Shown here: positions 52,701 to 64,000 of the stretch, one piece after another
How positions within the stretch are numbered: the first letter of the stretch is position 1
How the letters are laid out: every line of letters begins with the position of its first letter
Assembly (NCBI RefSeq): GCF_000764305.2
Contig: NW_025947465.1
Coordinates: 124,001 to 188,000, forward strand
Length of the DNA: 64,000 nucleotides
From: Hyalella azteca
Taxonomy: Eukaryota; Arthropoda; Malacostraca; Amphipoda; Hyalellidae
Direction: 5' to 3'
Notes under the pieces: model-generated
Databases searched by the model: none
What the model was told of the DNA's origin: nothing
Seen by the model: only the letters and a program-made list of their open reading frames with translations
Position numbers and translations under genes: made by a program

Positions 52701-54213
52701 CTGTACAATACTAAACAGAACAGCCTCACGATTCAGTACGAATGCCCACAGTTGAGATCATTTTGAAAATAAGAAAGCAATCGGTCACATCACAAAGTTA
52801 TTTAGTGGGGCTGATGAATGATTGCATTCATGAAAATTTATCAAACACAATTTAGTTTCTCTGTGAATCCAGTTACGAGGAAGAAATAATAGTCACATAA
52901 TATTTTTCAACTTTTTCGTCGCGTAGACGGCACAGTTCACTTATTCATAGGATTGATTCAATTATCCTCCAGGTACTATACATTTTATTTCGACTGGAGG
53001 CACTGCAGTTGGAATATTTCACACGTGGACAACAAATTAACAATTCCCAGTCAGTAGCAGTATTACTAAGGCAGGATATGGGTTACATGCACAATGCATA
53101 ACACTCATATATGAATTTATCACGTAGTAGTTAAAAAGTCTCGTGAGCCAGCATATGCTTCAAGGGCTGCAGCAGACACACCACACAACCTCACGGCTTC
53201 ACCGTCAGCAACACAATCACAGAGCACGAGAGTTGTGGATGGTCGGCGGTGCAGCCTTGCTGACTCGCTCACCACCACCTTCACCTACATCACCCCTAGA
53301 GGAAGACTCCCCACCCCTGCCCCTGGATGGCCTTGGGATTGCTGTTGTGTGCATTAGGCGTGCGCTACGTCGCAGCAGGCCAGAAGCCTCTGCTGCTAGT
53401 CTTCCTCTGTCAGTCCTCCGGGAAAGCTTACGATGACGATTTAGTTTGCTTCTTTTCTATTTTCTTTTAAGCAAAACCGAAGACTAACCAACGCTTATTA
53501 TTCTACGGCACTTCATATTACGGCAATCAAACACATAGTTCGTTAATATTTTGGGAGGTATGACCAAGGGCACAGCGTAAAGCAGTCAGCCATGCAAAAT
53601 GAAAACACATACAGTATTATGGAAATAGAAGTTCGTTAGGCCCTACAGGCATCAAACAATCAGAAACATATAATGTTAGATTTACTCATGTGCTTTTACT
53701 GAGAACCATTTGAATACGCAGAGAAACCACTTTTCAATACTGAGCTCCAAAATTCTGAATTGGTAATTAATTATTCTCTAACTTAATTGTGCATGTCATA
53801 AGTTTTTAAAGTTGGTAGTAAAAACTTATTTATTATTAAATTCATTTCTTTTACAAACAAATATTCACAATATTTGATCTTAGATAAATAGGACTCCTCA
53901 AGGCTCTAAGATCTCTATAGTTCGAATTGCTATACAATTTTTATTCGAACAATATCTGCCCTGTCTTGAATGTGCCAACCAGCGGACTCATTGAAGGTCG
54001 CCTTCTATACTTTGCTTTGCCCCACACACACATCTCTTTGGGCCTCCTACGTGCAACTGTCGTTTCGGCTAGACCTTTGTAACCTCGGGCGGGCCAAACT
54101 ATCCTTCTTCTTAACCTTCTCGGATGGGCCAAACTATCCTTCTTTCTTCCTTTGTTATTCATACGACGCACGTCCGAGCCGGAGGTTATTAAGACTAATC
54201 CTTCATCCACCAT
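52701..54213. other. Unassigned region with a GC-richer island at 53150-53430
   Basis: The island is open on both strands: plus gives SPPPSPTSPLEEDSPPLPLD, minus gives RPSRGRGGESSSRGDVGEGG. Splice-like sites exist but none is decisive. The rest is AT-rich and unremarkable. Confidence 0.35.
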
Positions 54214-54370
54214 TTTAGTGCATTTTCCCTTTTATGGAAAAAATGCACTATTGTGCTCGCCATGTCCATCCGTCCGTCCGTCTGTCTGTCTGTCTGTCCG
54301 TCCGTGACTTCACGTTTTCGTCGACGAGAAAAATGTGCTCTGTGTCAGTCACTGCAGTGAGTACTGAGTT
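54214..54370 (+). mobile_element. Inverted-repeat (MITE-like) element, opposite orientation
   Basis: TTTAGTGCATTTTCCCTTTT, ATGCACTATTGTGCTCG, a CCGTCCGTCTGTCTGTCTG core, CGTGACTTCACG, GACGAGAAAAATGTGCTCTG and CACTGCAGTGAGTACTGAGT. Inverted relative to 13281 and 33386. Confidence 0.88.
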
Positions 54371-55362
54371 ATATTTTTTGATAGTTTCACAGTAAAAGGT
54401 TGCACTTACGATTAAAGATGACGGATCACCAGGCTCTATTACAGTACATTTGGACCTCTTAAAATATTTACCATCAAAAGTTAGTGAAATTGTTCATCCA
54501 CACGGCATATTTTGCTCGATGTTTTCGCGGTGTATCAATATCCAAGTGCGAGAGTTAGAAAACGATGAATCTTGAATAGAATGTTCAATTTTCTGATAGC
54601 ATCTCATGTGAGATGAATATATGGATACAAGTTTGCACCAAACGCTACGGTCGATTATAATAAAGTATGCCGCGTTATAATTTATTCGGCGTCGCAAATT
54701 TTTCATAAGCTGCATATATGCATAAAATTTATTTTGAAACAAAATATGACTGCGTTACTCTAGCATGCTTGGGTGTACACAATTCTCTGATGGTGACCAC
54801 CATTCATTAACCGTTTCAGGGCATCAACCAGTTTGTTTATGAATCATTCATATACAGTATGTCACTCCTTGCATTACTTATTCCTATTTTGTTCAGATAG
54901 GAGTGCACAATTACAAGACAATGCTAAAAAGTGATTGATAAACAATGCTAAAACCTAATAAAGGCCAACAAAGAGGTTCACTTACCATCTCTCTGCACTC
55001 CATAAGATAAAATAAAATGAATTGTTATATAATTATAGGCGCTTCAAAAATTTTTATTGAGTAGATGGTGCACGTAGCTTTATTATGTTCTAGCTTTACA
55101 GTTGTTCCTAATTTCCACAAACAAGCATCATAACCCACTGTATTTCATGTAAATATGAGGAGTCAATGAAATCGTAAATCCCAAAAAGATTTGAACCAAC
55201 TGAAAAATTATTTGTACTTTATTTACTTACGAATTGAAAACAATTTTTTCCGTCAACAAAAATACTTTTAGGATTCGTAAAAATGCTTTTTTTCGTAAGT
55301 AAAAAAGCTGCTTGGATTCACATTTGCATCTGGATGTCTCGAGGTGACTACAAGTTAGGGAG
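54371..55362. other. Gene-poor spacer
   Basis: AT-rich; nothing recognised. Confidence 0.5.
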
Positions 55363-56083
55363 AAAATGTAAAGTAGGGAAATAAAACCGTTCAAGGTAGG
55401 GAGACAAATGAAAGGTAGGGAGGTAAAACCGTTCAAGGTAGAGAGATAAATATAATGTAGGGAGATTTAACTGTTCAAGGTAGAGAGATAAATATAATGT
55501 AGGGAGATAAAACTGTTCAAGGTAGGGAGATAAATGTAATGTTGGGAGATAAAACTGTTCAAGGTAGGGAGATAAATATAAAGTAGGGGATAAAACCGTT
55601 CAAGGCAGGAGCATAAATGTAAAGTAGGGGGATAAAACCGTTCAAGGTAGGGACATAAATGTAAAGTAGGGAGATAAAACCGTTCAAGGTAGGGACATAA
55701 ATGTAAAGTAGGGAGATAAAACCGTTCAAGGTAGGGACATAAATGTAAAGTAGGGGGATAAAACCGTTCAAGGTAGGGACATAAATGTAAAGTAGGGGGA
55801 TAAAACCGTTCAAGGCAGGGGCATAAATGTAAAGTAGGGATCAAAAACTGTTCAAGGTAGGGAGATAAATGTAAAGTAGGGAGATAAAACCGTTCAAGGT
55901 AGAGAGATAAATGTAAGGTAGGGGGATAAAACCGTTCAAGGCAGGGGCATAAATGTAAAGTAGGGAAATAGAACCGTTCAAGGTAGGGACATAAATGTAA
56001 AGTAGGGGGATAAAACCGTTCAAGGCAGGGGCATAAATGTAAAGTAGGGAAATAGAACCGTTCAAGGTAGGGACATAAATGTA
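55363..56083. repeat. 42-bp minisatellite
   Basis: About 17 units of GGTAGGGACATAAATGTAAA plus GTAGGGAGATAAAACCGTTC plus AA, with a few 41-bp units. Since 42 is divisible by three, the minus strand is open for over 200 codons as 14-residue repeats (LYIYVPTLNGFIPL-like, or LERFYPPTLHLCPY-like in another frame); there is no sign that it is translated. Confidence 0.97.
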
Positions 56084-59000
56084 AAATCAAACAGGAAGCC
56101 ATGGCATTCCATGCACACAGTCCATGCATCTGCACATTCCAGTCAGCACAGCTGGCTTTGTACGCGCCACCTGCCAAATTAGCCTCAAGGTAATCGAGCG
56201 CATCTGCAGCTGGTGGAACCAGATTAAAAAACGCTGAAGTTAATTTAACAAAACTAGATATTTTATGTAATTATAGAAATACACAAATTATCGTTTTGTT
56301 GTAGAGGAATTACTACTGTTATTAATTATATAATACATGTCAATAATATAGTTAGCATTACATTTAGTAGAGTATCTAAAAATATTAATATGACGCCAAT
56401 TAATTTTTATAGAGGAATCTATATTTTTTATTGAGTGAATTTATCAGCAAATATGATAATAATTTATGGAGTGCTTCTATTGATAATTAGATTTAATAAT
56501 ATTAAAAGTTTTTTTCGATCGATGTTCTGATTATTTATAAGAAATTGTTTTACTTATATTGCTAGACATACTGATATAATATAATATATCATATAATATA
56601 TAATAATAGCTATAATAATTCATGACTTACGAGACGGTCCACTTGGAGCTGTTTGGCATACATTATCGTGCATCATTTTTTATTTATTTCATCCTAATTC
56701 TAAAACCACTATAGTACGTATGAGTTAGAGTAAGATTAGTGGAAACCGAGCCTAGAAAAGAAATTGTTATCTTCAAATACAAATATATTGAAACAATTTA
56801 TTCTAAGTTTTATTTCACATCTCATATGAATATATTCAAATTTTATGGTCTTATTCAAGAGCTTTTCAATAGAGTCGCATGTGAATTTTAGATATTTTGC
56901 AATATGACAAAATCACGTTGCCAGAACGCTCGCAAATAGCCACAAAAAATATTGCAATACAGGTCCTTGGAATGCGCAAACCTCAGAACATCAACGCTCT
57001 AAAATACCTAACATATTTCCAGTCAACACCAAGCATTATTATAGAATTATACAATAATAAACATTGAATTTTTGTACATTTTTATGACCTTAGCTATAAA
57101 TTTCAACATTATGAACGTAAATTTTCAGAAATCAGCTAGACAGGCTATTTTAGTTCATTCTAAAAATACTGTACTTCGTGAAATGACCCATCAGTAAAAA
57201 AAAAACAAATAATTAATCGCGAACGATATGTTCGCGTACTCAGTTAATCTCAGCTCAGCTAATCGCGTACTCAGCAAATATCAAGACCTTGTGAATATTT
57301 GTTGTTGAATTTGTTATCTGTTGAATGAAATCAATCTAACCAAAAACAAACTTCCTCGAGCAGTGCGTCATTTGATAGCATCCTAAAGCGATCTTCAAAT
57401 GAATTGGACACTTGAAAGATTTGTATATCTGCATTTCATGTGAATGACCACGTTTTTACAAACACATTCAAAATGCCTAATATTAAGGACCGCAATTTGT
57501 ACAATCTATGGTCTTATTTTACTTATAGATATTCATCCTCATATTCTCAACAAATGACGAGGGTGAAAGTGTCCCATTAAGAGTTGAGCCATCCTTGCTG
57601 CTCCTGCGATCAGTAGAGCTAGCCACCGTATATACACGGCAGCAGATAAGCATCATTTCTGCAATTTCAAACACCGTGACATCATCGGCCGTTGCATGTG
57701 ATGCTGTCACGCAAACCCTTCGATTATCTCTTCTCAGACCGTGTCCAGAAACACGGCGTTACGTACACGTGTAAGCATAGGCACGTGAAGCACGAATGCT
57801 CGTAGCGCGCATATACTATGGTTGCGCGGAGCATGCGTCAGAGAAACATGCGTAAGTTTGACAAGTATACGCATGGCCAATGTATACATTATAGGTTGCT
57901 GAGTCTTTGGCTTCAGCTCGAAAACTTTCGGAAAAATTGTTGGCTATGTTATTTTCGATAAATTCAAGCTAATCTCGGAAGGAACAAATGCATGGGCTAA
58001 TTTTAAATTCGTTTCTAAAGGGCACATAACTAGTCTTCTGTTTGGTCATGGAATTTTACGTCATTATATTACTAAAATTATTTACCTTGGTTACGAGCCA
58101 ATATTTTAGCATTTATCGCTCATGACGCACAATTATATACTTCTTACTCTCAAAACCAACACAGGATCTCAACCCCCAAAACAAACAATTGATAACAGCA
58201 GCCAGTATACCAAGTAGTAGTGGAGTTGTTCCGCTGTTGATCGTGAGATGGATGCTTGTAATGTGTATCTTTTATACCGAGCAATAGGAGTTTCTACGCC
58301 AAGGCTGGAACCTTTCAGTTCGGATGATGATACATGGACACGTGACAGCTAAAAGCTCAATTGAACCTTCACAGGAAGAAAAATCATCCAGCATCCTTCA
58401 CTATAGCGTGCATGAATCATTGCATGCATATTGCAGAACCCATGGTTTAAAGCGCAATATTCTTCTTTTGTAACACAGCTATTAAGCTTCTTTTACTATG
58501 ACCGACTTTAAGAATAATTATTGAAACAATTTTAACAAAAATATTGGATAAAACTTTAAGAATTTGCGTCCACTCTCACCATATTAGCAAAAAGTACAGT
58601 AATATCGCTTCATTAAGCGACATTTCCCATAGGTACACTAGAAAAAATTCTGTAGTTCAGGAAGTGAATTTTCTCAACACTGAACTACGTAGCCTATCAA
58701 AATAAAGATAAGCGGCTGTTTGGCAAGGTGATGCACACAATATATCGACGCCCTGTAGCATGCCGTTCAAAGTAAGCAAATTGCCCGTTGAACTCAACGG
58801 GCTTCCGTCAAAGAAAATTAATTGCCGTACATTAAAAATTAAATTTAATTTTCCTAATTAAAAATGATAATATTCCTTCAAAAATATTATGATTTGTTCA
58901 GAAATAATAACAATTTAAGGGTACATAATCATAAACTGACAAACGTTCGATTTTGGGTGAAAACGAGCTACTTGAGAGTGCCCATGTAAATGTTGTGAAG

Positions 59001-62000
59001 CATTTGTCCAAGATCTATTTTAAACTTATGCCGTTCCCTAGATAAATTATACCATTAGTTAATTCTACCAGACGTTTTCTTCAGATTAAATCTCATCGAG
59101 CCAACTAATTAAAGCACGGAAACGCGGAAGTTAAACTTATCAGAAGAACTAGACGGGCAAAAAATCGCCAGCTGTAGTTCCCGCCTAGCTGTGCTTGTCC
59201 AGCAACTCGGCTTCTAAGAAAGCTGTTCTAGCGCCACTTGCAATTATGGGGATCATTAAGTGTATAATAAATGTTTGAATTATTTAAATACACTGAGTAT
59301 GTAACAGGGAAACCATTTAATGAATAGGCGTTTTAGTTCGTTTCCAACTGCTGGCAAGCAGTTTAGTTTGATCAGTCGACAGAAGATTTGATGCTGTGGA
59401 CTGAATACAGAAAAATGCTTGCCTTTAAAAATAGACTTTTAGCTTACGAATTAAATGGGATTGCTTCATTCATTTAATGCTTGCCATTACTTACTGATTT
59501 TTTGAAATTATTTTCTTGCATTGAGCCAATCAAAAATAAAATAAATAGACAAAGTAACTTTATTTATTGAGAAACATATGCACGATGAAGTCGACAAAGC
59601 ATTTTAATAAAGTTTTTTGTTTGTTTGTCCGTAATGTGTAAGAAAAATTTGTGTATTAGTCCATGATATTTCAAAGTGATTTGCAACGTTCAATTGGAAG
59701 CCATTTTGTGCAGCAACGTGAACAACAGGAAATGATACTCATTAAAATCAGAGCAGTTACGATGATGGAAATTATAAACACACATAATCCTCGATTTTTC
59801 GACGCTGGAGCGTTATATGTCACGCTCCAGTAGAACATGAAGATTTCCCGAAAAATAAACGCTCTAAGTCTCTATTTTATATATGATCGTATGTACACAC
59901 GTATTTGGCACAATATTATCAAAACATTTAGAGCTAAATTAATTGTTGACTAGGTCTTGAATCGAGTTTCTGCCTTGGAAAAAAGGCGGACGTCGAGTTA
60001 TTACTGTGTAATTCATAAACTGAGAGCTGGCATTTTAACGAACTGCATGGTGCTTTGCTGTTAAAATATCTTTCTCGTTCTGCACGAGCTAACATGGCCT
60101 TGGGCTTATGCAGAAACCACTGGCTGTCCTTGGAGGCATGGTTGCAGGGCTCGAGGAACGATGTCGGCTCTCGTTATACCACAACTTCAGTCCAAGGTTC
60201 TTCTTGGTGTTTTATGCATGTTTTAGGCACGAGCAGCTGAATGCGTACAAGAGGAAAGTGTGGCATAACGAGTTTTGTGTGCTCGCGCGCCCTCCGAAGA
60301 ACGAATTAAGGATATGTCATAGATATTTCACATACGGTATAGAGGATTTTCGGAGCTCCAGTGAATATGTAGATGTGTCAACATTATTCACTCATTGCTT
60401 GTAGATAATCTTCACATGGTCCCATGTGATAAAAAAACAGCTTGTGTTGCTAATAAATTATTCAGATAATTTGAGTTTAGTAAGATTTATATGGAGTTTA
60501 AAGTATCATGATGAGCGTCTTCATGAAATCACGTTCACAAAAGAGCAATAATCCCGTTTGGTTTCCTCGATCATTCGATCAGTGGAGACTAAGTAAGTCA
60601 GACGGCTAATTCTTAGTTAGAAAATAAAAGTACGTCAGTCTATGACTGCCTTCACACGCTGCCAACTAAAATAGCCGAAAATGTTGTAAAAACGCGTTAG
60701 AAATGGCATCAGTTAGATATTGAACGAGCGAAAATAAAGGAACACTCGAGAAGCCAGCTAATAAAATTGTTTGGAGCGATGTGTTGACAGCACGACTGTG
60801 CCAGTCAATATATCGAGTGTGCGTGAGTTGCTCACTTCAAATTTACACGGAAAAGCATCAATAGTTTGTTTCCGGCACTTAAGGGACAATCGTATATCTG
60901 TCAATATTAATCTCATATTCCACCCAGCATTGAATAGACCAACAAAGAGATATTGACCAAACGTGCGTTTAAATCTGAGTTGTGACATGGAATAATTTTA
61001 GAAAGAATAATAATTTTAGTTCGCCCAAGCGAAATGGTTACTAAAAATACAGGAAATACTTAATGACAGCTCGCTGGCTCTAATACTATGATGCCAAATA
61101 ATTCACAAAATAGTGTTTTTTTTTCAATTTCTTCAATTTCTGCGTTGCAGAACAAATAATATTCTCTTTTTTTAATAAACACAAACCTATAAGAGAATTT
61201 TCATAAATTCTGCTATGGAATAAATTCCAATTTTTGCATTACTAACGAAATCGCACATACAGTTGTGTCTGTACGCATGACTTGTAAAACAAACAATTTA
61301 AATTATCAAAAAGAGAGACCCGTTTATTTCTCTACCCAGGTTCAAAAAATAAATTTAGTCACAGCGTAGGAGGAGTTGTAATTGTTATACAAAAAAGGAC
61401 ACAATACTGAACCCTTGGCCACCAAATGTGAGGCGCGAAAAATTTCCGAGTTTCTTGGAGAGAGTAAGTTTTTGATTCATGAATGCCAAAGAGTACAAAG
61501 AGTAGACAGTACAAATACCAAGATTAAATCACACTCGAACAAAGGAAATGCACCAAAAATTAAAAAGCGCGGCGAAAGCTTTCAAGACGCAAGCTCGAGG
61601 AATAGCCTGACCATATTTGGTAGTGCCGAGGAGGGGTCACCCCGCATGAGTGTGGCCAAGTCTCATTCGAATGTATTATATTCGGGAGAAAGGATCGAGT
61701 GTTGGCAGCGTTCAGAGTTGATTGCACACCAGTACCAGTGAAGGGATGCCACTAAATGAAAGTGGTGAGCAAGTCGTCGCTAGCTGCACCGCTATAGAGC
61801 AACACCCATGCATACCGAACGACGGCTCGGTGTATGGCTATGTAAAAGGTCGATCTCCTGAGATGATGTGGAGCAGGCTTGTTGCTGGGTTTGAGTTTGC
61901 ACGAAGAGTTCTAAAAAATTATTCTCGGGAGAACGATGGCCACCGAACGAGTCCATACGGAGTTTTGATAAGCTTCTGTTCAAAACTTGATGAGTTACGG

Positions 62001-62353
62001 TTTCATGGGTGAAAACTCCGTAAAATATCTTTCACATTCACTGTCGAAAGGTCGTACATTGCTGATCCTATGCCGAGGTTGTATAGTAATGTTTTAATAT
62101 GTGTAAATAAATAGTAATGTGTGGTGCGTGATTAATTTTTTAGTAGATATCATTTCCAAATAACACTTAATCGTTAAATAAGGACGACATGAGCATGGAA
62201 TATCTTCACTTGAAATATTATTGTTAAAATGTGAATTACCATATAGTTTATATAGATAAAGATTTGAACTCGAGATACCGGCGAATTCTCGGAAATTTTT
62301 TACTAAATACTTTGCAAAATAATTCTCCTTTACAGCACTTGCTCTTACCTTTT
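56084..62353. other. Gene-poor, AT-rich region
   Basis: No gene recognised in 6.3 kb. Notable only: a CpG- and CACGTG-like patch at 57740-57850, a perfect hairpin at 58783-58802, and two overlapping plus-strand open frames at 61382-62012 of unknown meaning. Confidence 0.5.
58783..58802. repeat. Perfect 9-bp hairpin, 2-nt loop
   Basis: GCCCGTTGA, AC, TCAACGGGC. Isolated; no U-run follows on either strand. Confidence 0.75.
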
Positions 62354-62487
62354 TAGCGCATTTTCTCATTTATGAAAAAAATGCACTAATTAATGTGCTC
62401 GCCGTGTCCGTCTGTCCGTCCGTGACTTCATGTTTTCGTCCACGAGAAAATGCGCTCTCTGTCACTCACTGCAGTGAGTACTGAGTT
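62354..62487 (+). mobile_element. Inverted-repeat (MITE-like) element
   Basis: TAGCGCATTTTCTCATTTAT at one side and GAGAAAATGCGCT inside the other, with GTGCTCGCCGTGTCCG, CCGTCCGTGACTTCATG and the palindromic CACTCACTGCAGTGAGT end. Best-preserved arms of the four full copies. Confidence 0.88.
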
Positions 62488-62779
62488 ATATTTTTTTATA
62501 TTCTTATGGGTGCCTGTATAACAATATTTATGGTGTGAACAGTCATAGAATAACCAAAATATGTTCCTTGTTAGTGTGGTTGTTAACTTGGGTTCTGGTG
62601 TAGCATAAAGGCTCAGTCACCTCAGTCGCAATAGTAACTTTCTTTCGCTGAATGAAAGACTCTCGCTTTCAATGCGCTCCATATACTCTTGAATATAACC
62701 ACTCCCTTAGCATTCGTCACTCGCTGTACAACTTTCTACAGGAGTGCGGAACACTCTTACTTCTGATGTGACTGGGACC

Positions 62780-62851
62780 TCCATCACTCTCGCTTTCGGT
62801 CTTGAGAAGCACTCTCGCTTTCGGTCTTGAGAAGCACTCTCGCTTTCACAG
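62780..62851. repeat. 26-bp tandem repeat
   Basis: Three units of CACTCTCGCTTTCGGTCTTG plus AGAAG; the last ends in CACAGG. A related GACTCTCGCTTTC lies at about 62660. Confidence 0.9.
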
Positions 62852-62931
62852 GTCCGTAGCTCGATGACTGCGTTTCCTTGTGCTGTCGAGATTGAGAGAG
62901 AAGGGGGAGGTTAAGAGAGAGAAGGAACTTT

Positions 62932-62953
62932 CACCTTTGCGTCTGCAAAGGTG
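62932..62953. repeat. Perfect 9-bp hairpin, 4-nt loop
   Basis: CACCTTTGC, GTCT, GCAAAGGTG within a purine-rich then GC-richer patch (62890-63140). Confidence 0.75.
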
Positions 62954-64000
62954 CACACGCAGCAGCAACCAGCTTTACCTTTTAGCTGTGGCAAGCGAAA
63001 GCATCTAGCCTGCGCTACCCCCAACACCGGGCCAATACATGGCACGAATTCGGGAAACTTGTTCTTTGGGTCCGCAGCAGCTTCCTCTACCTGCGCTAAG
63101 GGCATCCACGAAAGGCCAAAGGCTTGGGCTCGTTACTTAGATAGTATAATTTTGGGTGAATATTGCATGAAAAAAAATATTGGAGCGACTTTTTCTTCGA
63201 AAAGTGTCATTTCGAATAAATTTTAGATTCTATAGAGACTGCAAAGATGACCTAACGTTGCCCAAATGAAAAAAAAAACGTGATGTAATAAACATAATTT
63301 AATTGCTTGAACCATGAGATGATGTGTTTCACTCTACTTATGGGAGAAGACAGAAGCTAATTAGTATTTGCGTAAAGTAATGGATAATTATGTCGTGCAT
63401 GGAGTTAATTCATTTTGAGATTATACAATCTCAGCGCCCTCTCATTTCTCGTAAATGCAATAGAAGTGGACGCCGTCACATGCACTGCAACCAAAATGAA
63501 ACCGGCAACACCTCTTCGTGACTGACGAAGACTCCGTGAACGTTACGCCTCTTGACCCATGAAACAAATATGAACATTTATAGTTGTTGAAATAATATCG
63601 TAAACTTGGGCTCAAGAAATTTCCTTCGCGTACTCGAGTCACGATCTCTTGTCTTAATACTCAACTGAGACAATTTTCAATGCGAACTGAGACAATTTTA
63701 AATCTTCTTAAATGCATTGTGAATTTCACCGGGTTCCATATTTCATTTTATCGATATAAATCTTTCAAGTTCATTGTGGGCTTTTACCAACATTTGCTTG
63801 CCTTCTCCAAGAACATGAAAAAAGTATTAACCTCGTTTGAAAATTTAATTCCTGCGGGTATAGGCAAACGCATACCCACATGACTACAATCTTACAAAGC
63901 CATTCATCAATGGAACGCCTGAAGCTTGAATGCGTTTGCGCTCTTGTGCAGATAAACACTTTAGAGTGAGGGACCGATACAGTGATCATTCAGCTTTGAG
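62954..64000. other. Window end, unassigned
   Basis: A GC-richer patch to about 63140 with short open frames on both strands, then AT-rich sequence. Nothing recognised. Confidence 0.5.

Noticed and set aside
55467..56177. 236-codon minus-strand open frame
   Set aside because: It is the 42-bp minisatellite read in one frame; other frames of the same array are also open.
60108..60404. 98-codon plus-strand open frame
   Set aside because: No domain recognised and no supporting signals; length is not unusual by chance in 64 kb.
61382..62012. Two overlapping plus-strand open frames (119 and 96 codons)
   Set aside because: Coding-like composition but no recognised family, no clear splice sites and no neighbouring exon.

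Overview
This is a 64 kb stretch of an AT-rich animal genome, most likely an arthropod. The evidence is spliced genes with GT/AG introns, an Hsp110 closest in wording to fly Hsc70Cb, a BTB-zinc-finger gene of the tramtrack/lola/broad kind, a relic of an arthropod-type DUF4817 transposon and a tRNA-derived SINE. I cannot name the species; a crustacean is a guess. No bacterial, plasmid or viral gene is recognised. There is one assembly gap (6296-6441).

Layout. (1) 1-4871, minus strand: the first coding exon (4811-4871) and the start of the second (1-28) of a LUC7-like splicing factor, separated by a 4.8 kb intron; the rest lies left of the window. (2) 4872-8717: intergenic region between two divergent genes, with a diverged repeat pair, a gapped TATAC array and two copies of a dimeric tRNA-like SINE. 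(3) 8718-25214, plus strand: a complete Hsp110/HSPA4-type gene. Fourteen firm coding exons join in frame to 831 codons plus stop; two further mini-exons (6 and 39 nt) are candidates. Intron 1 is 8.1 kb and holds a 0.76 kb tandem duplication and members of a small inverted-repeat element family. (4) 28016-35175, minus strand: a BTB/POZ zinc-finger transcription factor gene, convergent with Hsp110, with three shared coding exons and two mutually exclusive terminal exons carrying different C2H2 sets (three fingers or two). (5) 35176-64000: gene-poor DNA dominated by tandem repeats: six different minisatellites crowd into 36.2-40.8 kb, another fills 55.4-56.1 kb, a large duplication lies at 45.5-46.3 kb, and two more copies of the inverted-repeat element at 54.2 and 62.4 kb. 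A possible proline-rich exon (52079-52700, minus) is the only other coding candidate.

The genes have separate jobs: U1 snRNP-linked 5' splice-site choice (LUC7L), nucleotide exchange for Hsp70 (Hsp110) and transcriptional control (BTB-ZF). What stands out is splice architecture. Tandem duplications straddle the 3' splice site of an exon in both Hsp110 (58-bp units) and the BTB gene (28-bp unit), and nearly all introns are phase 0. No wholly new multi-gene system is apparent; the most novel items are these splice-site repeats, the mini-exons, the inverted-repeat element family and the dimeric SINE.
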